Shown here: piece after piece, positions 1 to 7,542 of the stretch
Layout: each line of letters opens with the position of its first letter
Position numbering within the stretch: position 1 is the stretch's first letter
DNA from: Labedella phragmitis
GTDB taxonomy: Bacteria; Actinomycetota; Actinomycetes; Actinomycetales; Microbacteriaceae
Direction of reading: 5' to 3'
NCBI RefSeq assembly: GCF_004078635.1
Contig: NZ_RZNB01000005.1
Span: 62,001-126,000, forward strand
DNA length: 64,000 nt
The notes under the pieces: model-generated
The model's database searches: none
What the model saw: only the letters and a program-made list of their open reading frames with translations
Told to the model about the DNA's origin: nothing
Program-made: the position numbers and the translations under genes

Positions 1-40
1 AGGTCGTGGAGTGACGTCGGGACGACGCCCCGACTCGCGA

Positions 41-46
41 TAGCGT
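41..46 (+). promoter_or_regulatory. -10 element, leaderless start for the gene at 53
   Basis: TAGCGT followed by exactly six bases and then the GTG start. Same spacing as other candidate leaderless promoters in this window. No clear -35 is seen. Confidence 0.4.
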
Positions 47-52
47 GAGGGG

Positions 53-457
53 GTGGAAGACATGCTCGCGCGGATCGGTGAGATCGCCGAGCTGTTCACC
101 TGGCTGGGGCTGCTCACGGGAGTCATCGTCCTGCTGGCCGGTCTCGTCGTCCGCCTTCTGGAGGGGACCTGGCTCACGGCCGAGGCCGACGTCGCCGAGA
201 TCGACGGCGATGTCCAGCTCGCGTGGGTCGCCGACGACGGCCAGGTCTACCGTCGGTTCCTCGATCCCGAGGAGCGGCACACCGTTGGCGACCTCGACCG
301 GGTCACGGTGCACTACCGGCACGATCGACCGCTCCGGGCGCACCTCGACAAGCGCACCCACGGTTCCCGTGTGCTGGTCCTCCTCGGGTTGATCCTCACG
401 GGCGTCGGGATCGTCGCGGCCGTCGCGCAGATCGTCGTCGTCATCGCCCTGGGGTGA
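53..457 (+). CDS. Small two-helix membrane protein of unknown function
   Basis: The 134-residue product has hydrophobic segments at about residues 15-37 and 109-132, flanking a soluble middle with many acidic and His/Arg residues (about 45-105). No family is recognised. NfeD-like or DUF-type two-TM proteins are alternatives, but no diagnostic motif is seen. The GTG at 53 is preferred over the ATG at 62 because a -10-like TAGCGT ends six bases before it, which fits a leaderless mRNA. The stop codon lies inside the first unit of a tandem repeat that begins at 451. Function unknown; the reading frame itself is credible from composition and the membrane segments. Confidence 0.65.
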   Translation: MEDMLARIGEIAELFTWLGLLTGVIVLLAGLVVRLLEGTWLTAEADVAEIDGDVQLAWVADDGQVYRRFLDPEERHTVGDLDRVTVHYRHDRPLRAHLDKRTHGSRVLVLLGLILTGVGIVAAVAQIVVVIALG

Positions 458-546
458 CATCGCTCTGGGGTGACGTCGCTCCGGGGTGGCATCGCTCCGG
501 GGTGGCATCGCTCCGGGGTGACATCGCCCTGGGGTGACATCGCTCT
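451..546. repeat. Six tandem copies of a 16-bp unit
   Basis: Units begin at 451, 467, 483, 499, 515 and 531 and follow the pattern GGGGTGrCrTCGCyCy with one to three substitutions between copies. A partial copy precedes (441-450) and another follows (547-551). The first unit supplies the stop codon of the upstream gene. The unit is too short and uninterrupted for a CRISPR. It looks like a replication-slippage minisatellite, and copy number is likely to vary between strains. Confidence 0.85.
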
Positions 547-741
547 GGGCTGGAACCACCGAGCGGGAATACCGGAGGGGAGTCCTCGGTTGAGATCATT
601 GACGGCCGAACGAGCGACGACCGTCCGAACGGGTCGATCGAGCCTCAGACGAGGAGTCGAGGCAGCACACGGCACAGGACCCGAGGTCTCGCCGGGCAGC
701 GCCGCCCGATGCACATCGCTGAACCGGGAGAGGAGTGCGCC

Positions 742-1164
742 ATGGGTAGGACCATCATCGAATTCGAAGACGAGCACGGAGTCGTCACTCGGTACCGTCG
801 CCACGAGAACGGACGCGGCAATGTCGCGACCTCCGCTCGCGTCGACCCCTCGACGCTCGTCGAACCGACCGCCTATGTCGAGTCGGGTGCCCGCGTCGGC
901 CGTAGCGCGATCGTGAGCGGCGGCAGCTGGATCGATCGCGACGCGATCGTCCTCGACCACGCCGTCATCGGGGCGGGCGTCCACGTCGGCGAGGGTGCGG
1001 TCATCGGCCGCGGCGCCGAGATCGGCAGCTTCTCACGCATCGGCGCGGGGGCGACGGTCGGAGACTTCGCACGACTGGCGAACGACACGAAGGTACCGGA
1101 GGGCGGCGACGTCCCCGCCGGCCGCATCCCGCGGGTCCTCCCGCGGGCGCGTACGGCCGCCTGA
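742..1164 (+). CDS. Hexapeptide-repeat (left-handed beta-helix) protein
   Basis: The 140-residue protein carries imperfect hexapeptide repeats from about residue 30 to 120 (V-x-x-x-A, I-x-x-G-A and V-x-E-G-A type turns), the signature of left-handed parallel beta-helices in acyl/acetyltransferases and gamma-carbonic anhydrases. The short N-terminus (about 30 residues, beta-rich) and the lack of an obvious catalytic His-containing loop leave open whether it is an enzyme or a structural protein. The ATG at 742 is chosen because a purine-rich GGGAGAGGAG sits just upstream at 726-735. The next downstream feature is the perfect hairpin at 1186-1221. Substrate unknown. Confidence 0.6.
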   Translation: MGRTIIEFEDEHGVVTRYRRHENGRGNVATSARVDPSTLVEPTAYVESGARVGRSAIVSGGSWIDRDAIVLDHAVIGAGVHVGEGAVIGRGAEIGSFSRIGAGATVGDFARLANDTKVPEGGDVPAGRIPRVLPRARTAA

Positions 1165-1185
1165 CGCGGATCGAGAGCTCGTCCT

Positions 1186-1221
1186 CAGCAGGGCCGTCAC
1201 GGAATCGTGACGGCCCTGCTG
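1186..1221. terminator. Bidirectional terminator, perfect 16-bp stem
   Basis: Arms 1186-1201 and 1206-1221 are perfect reverse complements around a GAAT loop. It lies between two convergent genes and overlaps the last codons and stop of the Lrp-type gene (stop at 1197-1199). It probably terminates both transcripts. No long T-tract follows, as is usual in high-GC actinobacteria. Confidence 0.75.
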
Positions 1222-1685
1222 ACGTGTTCGAACACCATGCTCGTGCGCGTCGAGGCGACGAACGGGTGCGCCGAGAGGTGTTCGAGGACGAAGTCGCGGA
1301 CGTGTGCGCTGTCGCGCGCGGCGATGTGGAGGATGAAGTCTTCCGAGCCGCCCAGGAAGAACAGCTGGAGGACGTCGGGCATGCGACGCATCTCCGCGCT
1401 GAACTCGGCCATGCGGTGGCGAGCGCCGGATCGGACGCTCACGCTGATGAGGGCCTGCAGCCCGAGCCCGAGTGCTGCCGGGTCGACGCGCGCCTCGAAC
1501 CCTGTGACGACACCGCGGTCCACGAGCGAACGCACGCGGGCGATGCACGTGGACGGCGCGATGCCGACGCGCTCGGCCAGCTGATTGTTGGGGATCCGGG
1601 CGTCGCGCTGGAGCTGCTCGATGATCGCCGCGTCGACGTCGTCGATCGCGCCGCCCGCGCGGTCGCGAACATTGTTCTGTGCCAC
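1197..1685 (-). CDS. Lrp/AsnC-family transcriptional regulator
   Basis: The 162-residue length is typical of the family. An N-terminal winged HTH (about residues 14-62) reads D-x-D-A-A-I-I-x-x-L-Q-x-D-A-R with the recognition segment containing S-T-C-I-A-R-V-R. A C-terminal RAM/AsnC ligand-binding domain covers about 78-155. It is transcribed divergently from alanine dehydrogenase, the classic arrangement for an amino-acid-responsive activator or repressor of ald (AldR in mycobacteria). By inference it senses alanine or a related amino acid and controls ald from the shared 146-bp region. Its 3' end is embedded in the terminator hairpin. Family assignment is secure; the ligand is inferred from context. 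Confidence 0.88.
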   Translation of the reverse strand: MAQNNVRDRAGGAIDDVDAAIIEQLQRDARIPNNQLAERVGIAPSTCIARVRSLVDRGVVTGFEARVDPAALGLGLQALISVSVRSGARHRMAEFSAEMRRMPDVLQLFFLGGSEDFILHIAARDSAHVRDFVLEHLSAHPFVASTRTSMVFEHVSRAVTIP

Positions 1686-1716
1686 GTCCGATCACCGCCC
1701 TCTCGCCGCACGATGT

Positions 1717-1736
1717 TCGGTCGATAGTCGAACCGA
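1717..1736. promoter_or_regulatory. Candidate Lrp-type operator in the ald divergent region
   Basis: TCGGT at 1717-1721 and ACCGA at 1732-1736 form an interrupted palindrome. It overlaps a second pair, GTTCG at 1715-1719 with CGAAC at 1728-1733. It lies between the two divergent start codons, where an Lrp-type protein would bind. Assignment is positional only. Confidence 0.35.
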
Positions 1737-1831
1737 CAGCGTGATGTTCTGAGTTTATGCCGTCGCAACGAATCACTCGCCAGAATGACAGCACGCGCAC
1801 GACGCGCCGTGCGACGGACGAGGAGGACGCC

Positions 1832-2983
1832 ATGCTGGTCGGAGTGCCGACGGAGATCAAGAACAACGAGAACCGCGTCGCGGTGACCCCGGCGGGGGTG
1901 CACGAGTTCGTGCGTCGCGGTCACGACGTGGTCGTGCAGTCGGGCGCCGGCATCGGTTCGTCACTCACCGACGCCGATTTCGCCGACGCCGGCGCCACGA
2001 TCGTCGCCGACGCCGACGCCGTGTGGAGCGCAGCCGACCTCCTCCTCAAGGTGAAGGAGCCCGTCGAGTCGGAATACGAGCGTCTCCGCGCGGACCAGGT
2101 CCTCTTCACGTACCTCCACCTCGCGGCCTCGCGGCAGTGCACCGACGCGATCCTCGCGTCGCGCACGACGGCCATCGCGTACGAGACGGTGCAGCTCGCC
2201 GATCGCTCGCTGCCGCTGCTGTCCCCGATGAGCGAGGTGGCCGGTCGGTTGTCGGCGCTCGTCGGTGCGTACCACCTCATGCGCTCGGCCGGGGGACGCG
2301 GAACGCTCCTCGGCGGCGTACCGGGTACCCCGAAGGCCAAGGTCGTCGTGATCGGCGGCGGCGTCGCGGGGGAGCACGCCGCCGCGAACGCTCTCGGGAT
2401 GGGTGCGGACGTCACGATCGTCGACCTGTCGATCCCGCGTTTGCGTGAGCTCGAACGTCGCTTCCAGGGGACGATCCGGACGGCCGTGTCCTCGCACTAC
2501 GAGATCGCCCAGCTCGTCAGGGACGCCGACCTCGTGGTCGGGTCGGTGCTCATCCCCGGTGCTCAGGCTCCGAAGCTCGTGACGGACGACATGGTCGCCT
2601 CCATGAAGCCGGGAGCCGTGCTCGTCGACATCGCGATCGACCAGGGCGGTTGCTTCGAGGGCTCCCGTCCGACGACGCACGACGCACCGACCTTCCCGGT
2701 GCACGATTCCATCTACTACTGCGTCGCGAACATGCCCGGTGCGGTGCCCGAGACGTCGACGCGTGCACTGACGAACGCGACGTTGCCTTATGCCGTCGCC
2801 CTCGCCGACAAGGGCTGGCAGCGAGCGCTCGCGGAGGACGAGGCCCTCCGTCGAGGTCTCAACGCGCACGACGGCGTCGTCACGAACGCCGGGGTGGCCG
2901 CCGCACTCGGCTACGAGCACGTCTCCGTCGACTCGGTCCTCGCGGGAGCGGCCGCCTCGCGGCCGCACCCCGTTCACGCCTGA
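1832..2983 (+). CDS. ald: Alanine dehydrogenase
   Basis: Catalyses reversible NAD-dependent oxidative deamination of L-alanine to pyruvate and ammonium in the cytosol. The 383-residue product starts with the family's hallmark V-G-V-P-T-E-I-K-N-N-E-x-R-V-A-V-T-P. It carries the L-L-x-K-V-K-E-P segment with the substrate-binding lysine and the G-G-G-V-A-G dinucleotide-binding turn at about residues 171-180. The A-N-M-P-G-A-V-P segment is also typical. The ATG at 1832 is chosen for the GAGGAGG directly upstream and for matching the conserved N-terminus; an in-frame ATG at 1757 would add 25 unconserved residues. Divergent from an Lrp-type regulator, so probably alanine-inducible. It is about twelve residues longer than most homologues, at the C-terminus. 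Confidence 0.95.
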   Translation: MLVGVPTEIKNNENRVAVTPAGVHEFVRRGHDVVVQSGAGIGSSLTDADFADAGATIVADADAVWSAADLLLKVKEPVESEYERLRADQVLFTYLHLAASRQCTDAILASRTTAIAYETVQLADRSLPLLSPMSEVAGRLSALVGAYHLMRSAGGRGTLLGGVPGTPKAKVVVIGGGVAGEHAAANALGMGADVTIVDLSIPRLRELERRFQGTIRTAVSSHYEIAQLVRDADLVVGSVLIPGAQAPKLVTDDMVASMKPGAVLVDIAIDQGGCFEGSRPTTHDAPTFPVHDSIYYCVANMPGAVPETSTRALTNATLPYAVALADKGWQRALAEDEALRRGLNAHDGVVTNAGVAAALGYEHVSVDSVLAGAAASRPHPVHA

Positions 2984-2994
2984 TCGTGACGCCA

Positions 2995-3027
2995 CGACGC
3001 CCCCGGCCGGATCGGTCGGGGGCGTCG
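2995..3027. terminator. Terminator between ald and trxA (convergent)
   Basis: CGACGCCCCC at 2995-3004 pairs with GGGGGCGTCG at 3018-3027, extended by further pairs around a small loop. It is placed between convergent genes and probably serves both. Confidence 0.65.
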
Positions 3028-3046
3028 CCGTCCGCTCGGGGTCGTC

Positions 3047-3436
3047 CTACTCGGCCGAAGCGTTCTCCGACTGTGCCTCCTCCGACTCGGCGAGGCGACG
3101 ACGTACGTCGTCCATGTCGAGGTCCTCGATCGCCGTCACGAGCTGCTCGAGCGCTGCCGGGGGCAGGGCTCCGGGCTGTGAGAACACGAGGATCCCGTCG
3201 CGGAACCCCATGAGCGTCGGGATCGACGAGATGCCCGCCGCGCTCGAGAGGCGCTGCTCAGTTTCGGTGTCGACCTTGCCGAAAACGACGCCCGGGTGCT
3301 TCTCCGATGCGGCGGTGAACGTGGGAGCGAACTGGCGACAGGGGCCGCACCACTCCGCCCAGAAGTCGACGAGAACGATGCCGTTCTCCTCGACGGTGGC
3401 CCCGAAGGTCTCCTCGGTGAGTTCGATGGTCGCCAT
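3047..3436 (-). CDS. trxA: Thioredoxin
   Basis: A 129-residue cytosolic disulphide reductase with the canonical W-C-G-P-C active site (C30 and C33) and the cis-proline turn S-I-P-T-L near residue 72. It is longer than the usual 105-110 residues because of an acidic, low-complexity C-terminal tail of about 20 residues rich in Glu/Ser/Ala. The start ATG has an AGGAGA-type site just upstream. It is monocistronic and convergent with ald. Expected to be recharged by thioredoxin reductase; no reductase gene lies nearby. Confidence 0.93.
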   Translation of the reverse strand: MATIELTEETFGATVEENGIVLVDFWAEWCGPCRQFAPTFTAASEKHPGVVFGKVDTETEQRLSSAAGISSIPTLMGFRDGILVFSQPGALPPAALEQLVTAIEDLDMDDVRRRLAESEEAQSENASAE

Positions 3437-3662
3437 GGTTCTCCTCTTCGTCCGTCGACCGACGTGGCCGGCCGGCCCGTCGGTGGTGAGCGGCGGTCTC
3501 CCGTCGTCCCAGATGTCCTAACAGTCGATCGGCACGGGAGATTCCCGGGCCCGGGCGGCGCGGTGTTCACAGGCTATCCGCCGGATGCCGACGTAGGCTT
3601 GTCGTTGGTGCTGACGAGCGGAGGCACCATCCCGACGAGTTCGCGAAGGAGGCGATCACACG

Positions 3663-4103
3663 GTGTACGACCTGCTCCCCGGCGGCCAGACCATGTGGTT
3701 CTTCTTCATCGCCCTCATGCTCGTCATCCTCCTCGCCCTCTTCGGTCGCAGTCTCTGGCGGAGCTTCTCGAGCGGCGCGTCCGCTCGCTTCGACATCACC
3801 GAGATCCCTGCCGATCTCCCCGGCAGTCGCGAGTTCATCGTTCGCGACGACAAGACGGGCTCGCTCCTGCAGTTCCTCACCGTCCAGGGACAAGGACGCA
3901 TCGTGAGCGTCGAGGTGCCGAACCGGCATCGCGGCACCGGTGTCGAGCTCGAGCTCTTCGAGGCAGGCATCTCCGCGGTCCCCGACATCGCGTGGTGGAC
4001 CTGGCCGCCCACGACACCCGAAGGGTCCGTCGCCCTTCGTCAGCTCGCCCAGCGCCGCCCCGAACTCACCTTCTGGGACGCGACGGGTGCGCGCATCGTC
4101 TGA
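3663..4103 (+). CDS. Membrane-anchored protein of unknown function
   Basis: The 146-residue product has one hydrophobic segment at about residues 12-30 (F-F-F-I-A-L-M-L-V-I-L-L-A-L-F), followed by a soluble beta-rich domain of about 110 residues. That suggests a type II membrane protein with a cytoplasmic or external globular domain. No family is recognised. The GTG at 3663 has GGAGGCG about ten bases upstream. The next gene is only 27 bases downstream on the same strand, but it has its own -10 motif. Confidence 0.6.
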   Translation: MYDLLPGGQTMWFFFIALMLVILLALFGRSLWRSFSSGASARFDITEIPADLPGSREFIVRDDKTGSLLQFLTVQGQGRIVSVEVPNRHRGTGVELELFEAGISAVPDIAWWTWPPTTPEGSVALRQLAQRRPELTFWDATGARIV

Positions 4104-4118
4104 CGCGCATCGTCGGGC

Positions 4119-4124
4119 TAAGAT
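4119..4124 (+). promoter_or_regulatory. -10 element, leaderless start for the gene at 4131
   Basis: TAAGAT, then six bases, then ATG. The six bases include GGAG, so a very short leader with an SD cannot be excluded. Confidence 0.4.
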
Positions 4125-4130
4125 GGAGCC

Positions 4131-4289
4131 ATGGCTTTCGCGATCTCGATCCTGCTGTTCCTCGCCGGAATGTACCTCTTCGCGCTCGCGTTCCTCGTGC
4201 CCGGATTCGAGGGTGCCATCTTCATCGCGGGCGTCCTCGTCGTGAGCCTGTCGATCTTCATCCCGGTGCACATCCTCCGCAAGAACTAG
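4131..4289 (+). CDS. 52-residue membrane protein of unknown function
   Basis: A short reading frame, ATG to TAG, that encodes a mostly hydrophobic peptide with two predicted membrane segments (about residues 3-22 and 27-46). The segments are separated by a P-G-F-E-G turn and the peptide ends H-I-L-R-K-N. The positively charged C-terminus fits an inside orientation for both ends. It has its own -10-like element and lies between two real genes on the same strand, so it is unlikely to be chance. No homology is claimed; function unknown. Confidence 0.55.
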   Translation: MAFAISILLFLAGMYLFALAFLVPGFEGAIFIAGVLVVSLSIFIPVHILRKN

Positions 4290-4335
4290 CGCCGTCACCG
4301 ACGCGCATCCTCGACCCGGCGACACCCCGGGGAGG

Positions 4336-4341
4336 TATCCT
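4336..4341 (+). promoter_or_regulatory. -10 element, leaderless start for the metal sensor
   Basis: TATCCT ends six bases before the GTG at 4348. A G/C-rich block (CCCCGGGG at 4325-4332) immediately upstream resembles the G/C tracts in CsoR-family operators, but no flanking inverted repeat was confirmed. Confidence 0.4.
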
Positions 4342-4347
4342 GAGCGC

Positions 4348-4629
4348 GTGATCGAAGACATCAAGAAGCGCTCCCTCCACCGCATCCGCATCCTCGAAGG
4401 CCAGATGCGCGGCCTCGAGAAGATGGTGGAGAACGAGGACTACTGCATGGACATCATCACGCAGTCCCTCGCCATCCAGAAGTCCCTCGGCTCCCTCAAC
4501 AAGCTCATCGTCGAGAACCATCTCCGCACGCACGTGACGTCGATGTTCGAGGCGGGCGGAGACGAGCGCGAGGCCGCGGTCGAGGAGCTGCTCAAGGTCT
4601 TCGAGCTCTCCAACAACCGCGGTTCATGA
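4348..4629 (+). CDS. CsoR/RcnR-family metal-sensing repressor
   Basis: The 93-residue all-helical protein is of the metal-sensitive repressor family (formerly DUF156). The helix 1 pattern R-I-R-I-L-E-G-Q-M-R-G-L-E is diagnostic. Likely metal ligands are C33, H58 and H62. CsoR copper sensors carry Cys-His-Cys at these positions, whereas RcnR Ni/Co sensors carry Cys-His-His plus an N-terminal His. This protein matches the Cys-His-His pattern but lacks the N-terminal His. It should bind DNA as a tetramer and release it on metal or electrophile binding. No efflux pump or metallochaperone gene adjoins it, so its target is elsewhere or it is autoregulatory. The family is sure; the inducer is not. 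Confidence 0.85.
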   Translation: MIEDIKKRSLHRIRILEGQMRGLEKMVENEDYCMDIITQSLAIQKSLGSLNKLIVENHLRTHVTSMFEAGGDEREAAVEELLKVFELSNNRGS

Positions 4630-5781
4630 CGACCTGCCCGACCCTCCGATCGGGCCGAGCAAAGCCGTCGCGACGGTCGAGTGTGCCGACTCCGGGTCGG
4701 AAGGGTGGAACATTCCGGCGAGGACGTCCCGGTACAGCCGGCTGAGCTCGTTCCCGGCGAAGTAGCTCGACCCTCCGGCGGTGCGGATGGCTTGATCGAC
4801 GACGGCTCGAGCCGTCTCGGTCGCCCGGGTCTTGAGGCCGACGAGGGCTCGGAACCACTGTGAGCCGTGGTCGACCCCGTTCTCGATGTCGGCCGTGACT
4901 GCGGCGATCTGAGGCCAGATCGCGTCGTGAGCGATGGCGGCCTCGGCGATGCGCCACCGCAGATCCGGGTCGTCGGAGAGCGGGGCCCCCGTCCGTTTCG
5001 ACCGGCGGCGCGAGACGGCCTCGACGGCGAGCTGGAGTGCGCGACCGCCGATGCCCGTGTAGACGGAGGCGATGAGGGACTCGAAGACGGCGAAGATTCC
5101 GAAGACGAGCGGATCGGCGTTCGGGCCGGGATCGAGCCGTCGGAGGACGCGATCGGCTGGAGCGTGCGCTCCGTCGAGCACCGTCGTCCGGCTCTGGCTC
5201 GCCCGCATGCCGAGCGTGTCCCAATCGTCCTTCGTCGTGACGCCGTCGCGTGAGACGAGCCCGTAGACGATCTTCGGGGCGTCGGGGGAGGTCGAGTCGA
5301 GTCCCGTCACGCCGAGGGTCGTCCACGCCGGCGCGAGGGACGTGAAGATCTTCGTGCCGCTGAACGTGTAGCCGCCCGAGCCGTCCGGTGTCGCGACGGT
5401 GTCGGAACCGAAGAGGACGAGGTCGTTGCCCGCTTCGCTGATCCCGAACGCCAGGATCTCGCCGGCACCGGCGAGTCGCTCGACCTCAGCGAGAGCCGCA
5501 TCGCCGCGGCGCCGGAGCAGCCGGGCCACCCCGGTCCAGACGAGGTGCATGTTGATGGCAAGAGCGGTCGCCGGGGCGGCCGCCGAGAGTCGCGACTGCG
5601 CCTCCGCGACGTCCGCGAGGGAGGCGTCGCGGCCGCCGAGGTCCTCGGGGAGGAAGGCCCGCAGGTATCCGGCCGCGGCGAGGTCCTCGAGATCGTCCGC
5701 GAAGAACGCGTTGTCCCGGTCGTAGCCCGCGGCGCGCGAGTGGATACGTGCGAGCAGGTGGTCACTCAGGAGGTCGGTCAT
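4624..5781 (-). CDS. Acyl-CoA-dehydrogenase-like flavoenzyme
   Basis: The 385-residue protein has the ACAD three-domain layout: an N-terminal helical domain, a middle beta-barrel (about residues 120-215, with G-I-S-E-A and F-S-G-x-K-I-F-T-S) and a C-terminal four-helix bundle with G-G-S-S-Y-x-x-x-N-x-L-S-R-L-Y-R-D. The position that carries the catalytic Glu in medium-chain dehydrogenases is not evident; the C-terminus reads H-P-S-D-P-E-S-A-H. That resembles class D flavin monooxygenases (DszC/SfnB-like) more than beta-oxidation enzymes. The substrate is unknown. The ATG at 5781 overlaps the upstream lipoprotein stop by four bases, implying translational coupling. Upstream AAGGACGA serves as RBS. 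Confidence 0.75.
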   Translation of the reverse strand: MTDLLSDHLLARIHSRAAGYDRDNAFFADDLEDLAAAGYLRAFLPEDLGGRDASLADVAEAQSRLSAAAPATALAINMHLVWTGVARLLRRRGDAALAEVERLAGAGEILAFGISEAGNDLVLFGSDTVATPDGSGGYTFSGTKIFTSLAPAWTTLGVTGLDSTSPDAPKIVYGLVSRDGVTTKDDWDTLGMRASQSRTTVLDGAHAPADRVLRRLDPGPNADPLVFGIFAVFESLIASVYTGIGGRALQLAVEAVSRRRSKRTGAPLSDDPDLRWRIAEAAIAHDAIWPQIAAVTADIENGVDHGSQWFRALVGLKTRATETARAVVDQAIRTAGGSSYFAGNELSRLYRDVLAGMFHPSDPESAHSTVATALLGPIGGSGRSS

Positions 5782-7193
5782 GTCTCGTCCTTCGGGGTGG
5801 GGGGATTTTCTGCTGCCGTCGCCTTCGACGCGGTCGATCGTGAGGCGGTGCTCTTCGTCGTCCGCGGTTTCGCGGCCGACGTGCGGGAGGTCGTGGCTCG
5901 GGGTGTCTTCGCTCGAGGTGGCTTCGAGCTCGTCTGCGTCGCAGGAGGGGCAGAGGCGTCGACCCCGGAGTCGATGCCGGCGTCGATGCCGAGGCCGATG
6001 CCGGCGTCGGCATCGGCCTCGGCCTGGGGTGTGACGGCCGTGGCCGGCGCTGAAGCTGGAGCGGACTCGCCGAACGGGGGAGCGGCGTTGGACGCGCCCG
6101 TGCCGGCGGGGGCGGCGGAGGGAGTCGAAGCCGGCGACTGATGCGACGACGCCGCTTCGCCGGGTGCCGTCGCCGGAAGGGGTGGTCGCGGCGGGACCGT
6201 CTGCTGGGCATCCGTTGGCCATGACGCATCGAATCCGACTGCCGCCCCCGGGCGGGACGAGGCCGCCGTGTCGGGATCCGACGGGGGGACGGGTCGCCCG
6301 CTTCGAGGCGACGGTCGCGGACCGTGTCCTCGACGCCGCCGGCGCAGCCACCACACGAGCGCGGAGACGGCGGCCGCGAGGAGGAGCCAGGGGACGAGCA
6401 CTCCCACGACGACGAGGGCGCCGCCGAGGAATGCGCCGAGCGAACGGAATCCGAGCACGAGCCCGCCCCAGAAGTCGCCGGGGCCGGCGCCGCCGACCTC
6501 CTCGGGAACACCGATGTCGACGGACACGGTCGAGAACGCGACCTGCTCGACGAGCGACTGCTGTTGGGCCACGAGACTGTCGCGCTCGGCCTGGCGGGTC
6601 GTGAGCTCGGACTCGATGGAGATGAGGTCGCTCGTCGACGTCGCCCCGTCGAGGAGTTCGAGCAACCGGTCGATCGACGCCTCCAGCGCGCCGATCCTCG
6701 CCGTGATGTCGGTGACGCTCGACGTCACGTCGCGCCGATCGAGAGCGGACGACACGACCGTGGCGGCCTCGGCGATCTCGTCCATCACTCCATCGAGATC
6801 GTTGGTCGGAATGCGCAGCACGAGGGAGGCGGAGGCGGGATCGGCGGCTCCGGCGGGGGAGTCGGTGCGCTGATCGACGCGGCCGTCGGCGGCATCGGCG
6901 ATCTCCTCGATCTCGTCCGCGACCTCGATCGGATCGGCGTGACTGAGTGACACCCAGGCCGTCACGACGACCTCGCGATCGGCATCCGTCCCGTCGTCGG
7001 AGCCCCCCGCACCGACGTCGGGCTCCGAATCGTTCGGGAACGGTTCACCCGGGAGGACCCGACCGGGCTCCGGCACCGGGCCGCCTCCCGACTCGTCCGT
7101 CGCGGAGCCGCCGGAGGAGGAGCACGACGCCAGGAGGAAAGCGGTCACGGCGGAGACGATCAGGACGGTAGGGGTTCGCGTCGACCGGGGCAT
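5778..7193 (-). CDS. DUF4349-domain lipoprotein with long basic/Ala-rich tail
   Basis: The 471-residue product has an N-terminal lipoprotein signal with lipobox L-L-A-S-C (C24), so it is probably membrane-anchored outside the cell. Residues about 70-290 fit DUF4349: a beta domain (V-V-V-T-A-W-V-S-L), a coiled coil around 160-215 and a transmembrane helix at about 255-285. The cytoplasmic tail (about 290-471) is low complexity, Pro/Ala/Ser-rich, with an alternating D-A-G-I motif. It ends in a Lys/Thr/Ser/Arg-rich stretch resembling histone-like tails. DUF4349 function is unknown. The gene overlaps the downstream flavoenzyme by ATGA. Two membrane anchors plus a nucleic-acid-binding-like tail are unusual. 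Confidence 0.8.
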   Translation of the reverse strand: MPRSTRTPTVLIVSAVTAFLLASCSSSGGSATDESGGGPVPEPGRVLPGEPFPNDSEPDVGAGGSDDGTDADREVVVTAWVSLSHADPIEVADEIEEIADAADGRVDQRTDSPAGAADPASASLVLRIPTNDLDGVMDEIAEAATVVSSALDRRDVTSSVTDITARIGALEASIDRLLELLDGATSTSDLISIESELTTRQAERDSLVAQQQSLVEQVAFSTVSVDIGVPEEVGGAGPGDFWGGLVLGFRSLGAFLGGALVVVGVLVPWLLLAAAVSALVWWLRRRRRGHGPRPSPRSGRPVPPSDPDTAASSRPGAAVGFDASWPTDAQQTVPPRPPLPATAPGEAASSHQSPASTPSAAPAGTGASNAAPPFGESAPASAPATAVTPQAEADADAGIGLGIDAGIDSGVDASAPPATQTSSKPPRAKTPRATTSRTSAAKPRTTKSTASRSTASKATAAENPPTPKDET

Positions 7194-7542
7194 GTCTTCA
7201 CCTTACGAGCGCCCGCCGACGGGTATCGTCACGGATTGCTCACGAATACCGCGGTGGCCGATGTTCACCGAACATTCGGCGATCCTACGATGCGACAGCA
7301 GATTCTTCGATTATCGTGCGCGCCCCCTACCGTATGACCCCTGTTCGGGAGTATGGTCACGTAACCGCACCGGAGGCCCGAAATCTCTGGTGGCCATCGC
7401 GCCGGGAGCCGTCACGGCGGCCGCGACGTGATCCGACGGAGTGGGTGTTCCCCCGGGCACCGACGCACCGTCCCAGTTGTGGAGTCGCACCCTCCGCACC
7501 TGTTGAACCCGAAACGACAGATGCCTATCAGGAGGCTTGTGC
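7194..7542. other. Divergent intergenic region with a perfect palindrome
   Basis: No gene is seen in these 349 bases between divergent genes. At 7261-7275 lies the perfect 15-bp inverted repeat ATGTTC-ACC-GAACAT, a plausible operator about 70 bases upstream of the lipoprotein start. A near-palindrome GGTCACGTAACC lies at 7353-7364. Promoters for both genes must lie here, but no -35/-10 pair is convincing. Confidence 0.5.

Noticed and set aside
451-546. Tandem repeats considered as a CRISPR array
   Set aside because: Units are 16 bp and contiguous with no spacers, and there are no cas genes.
4624-5781. Calling the flavoenzyme a beta-oxidation acyl-CoA dehydrogenase
   Set aside because: The catalytic Glu position is not apparent and the C-terminus resembles class D monooxygenases, so only a general name is given.
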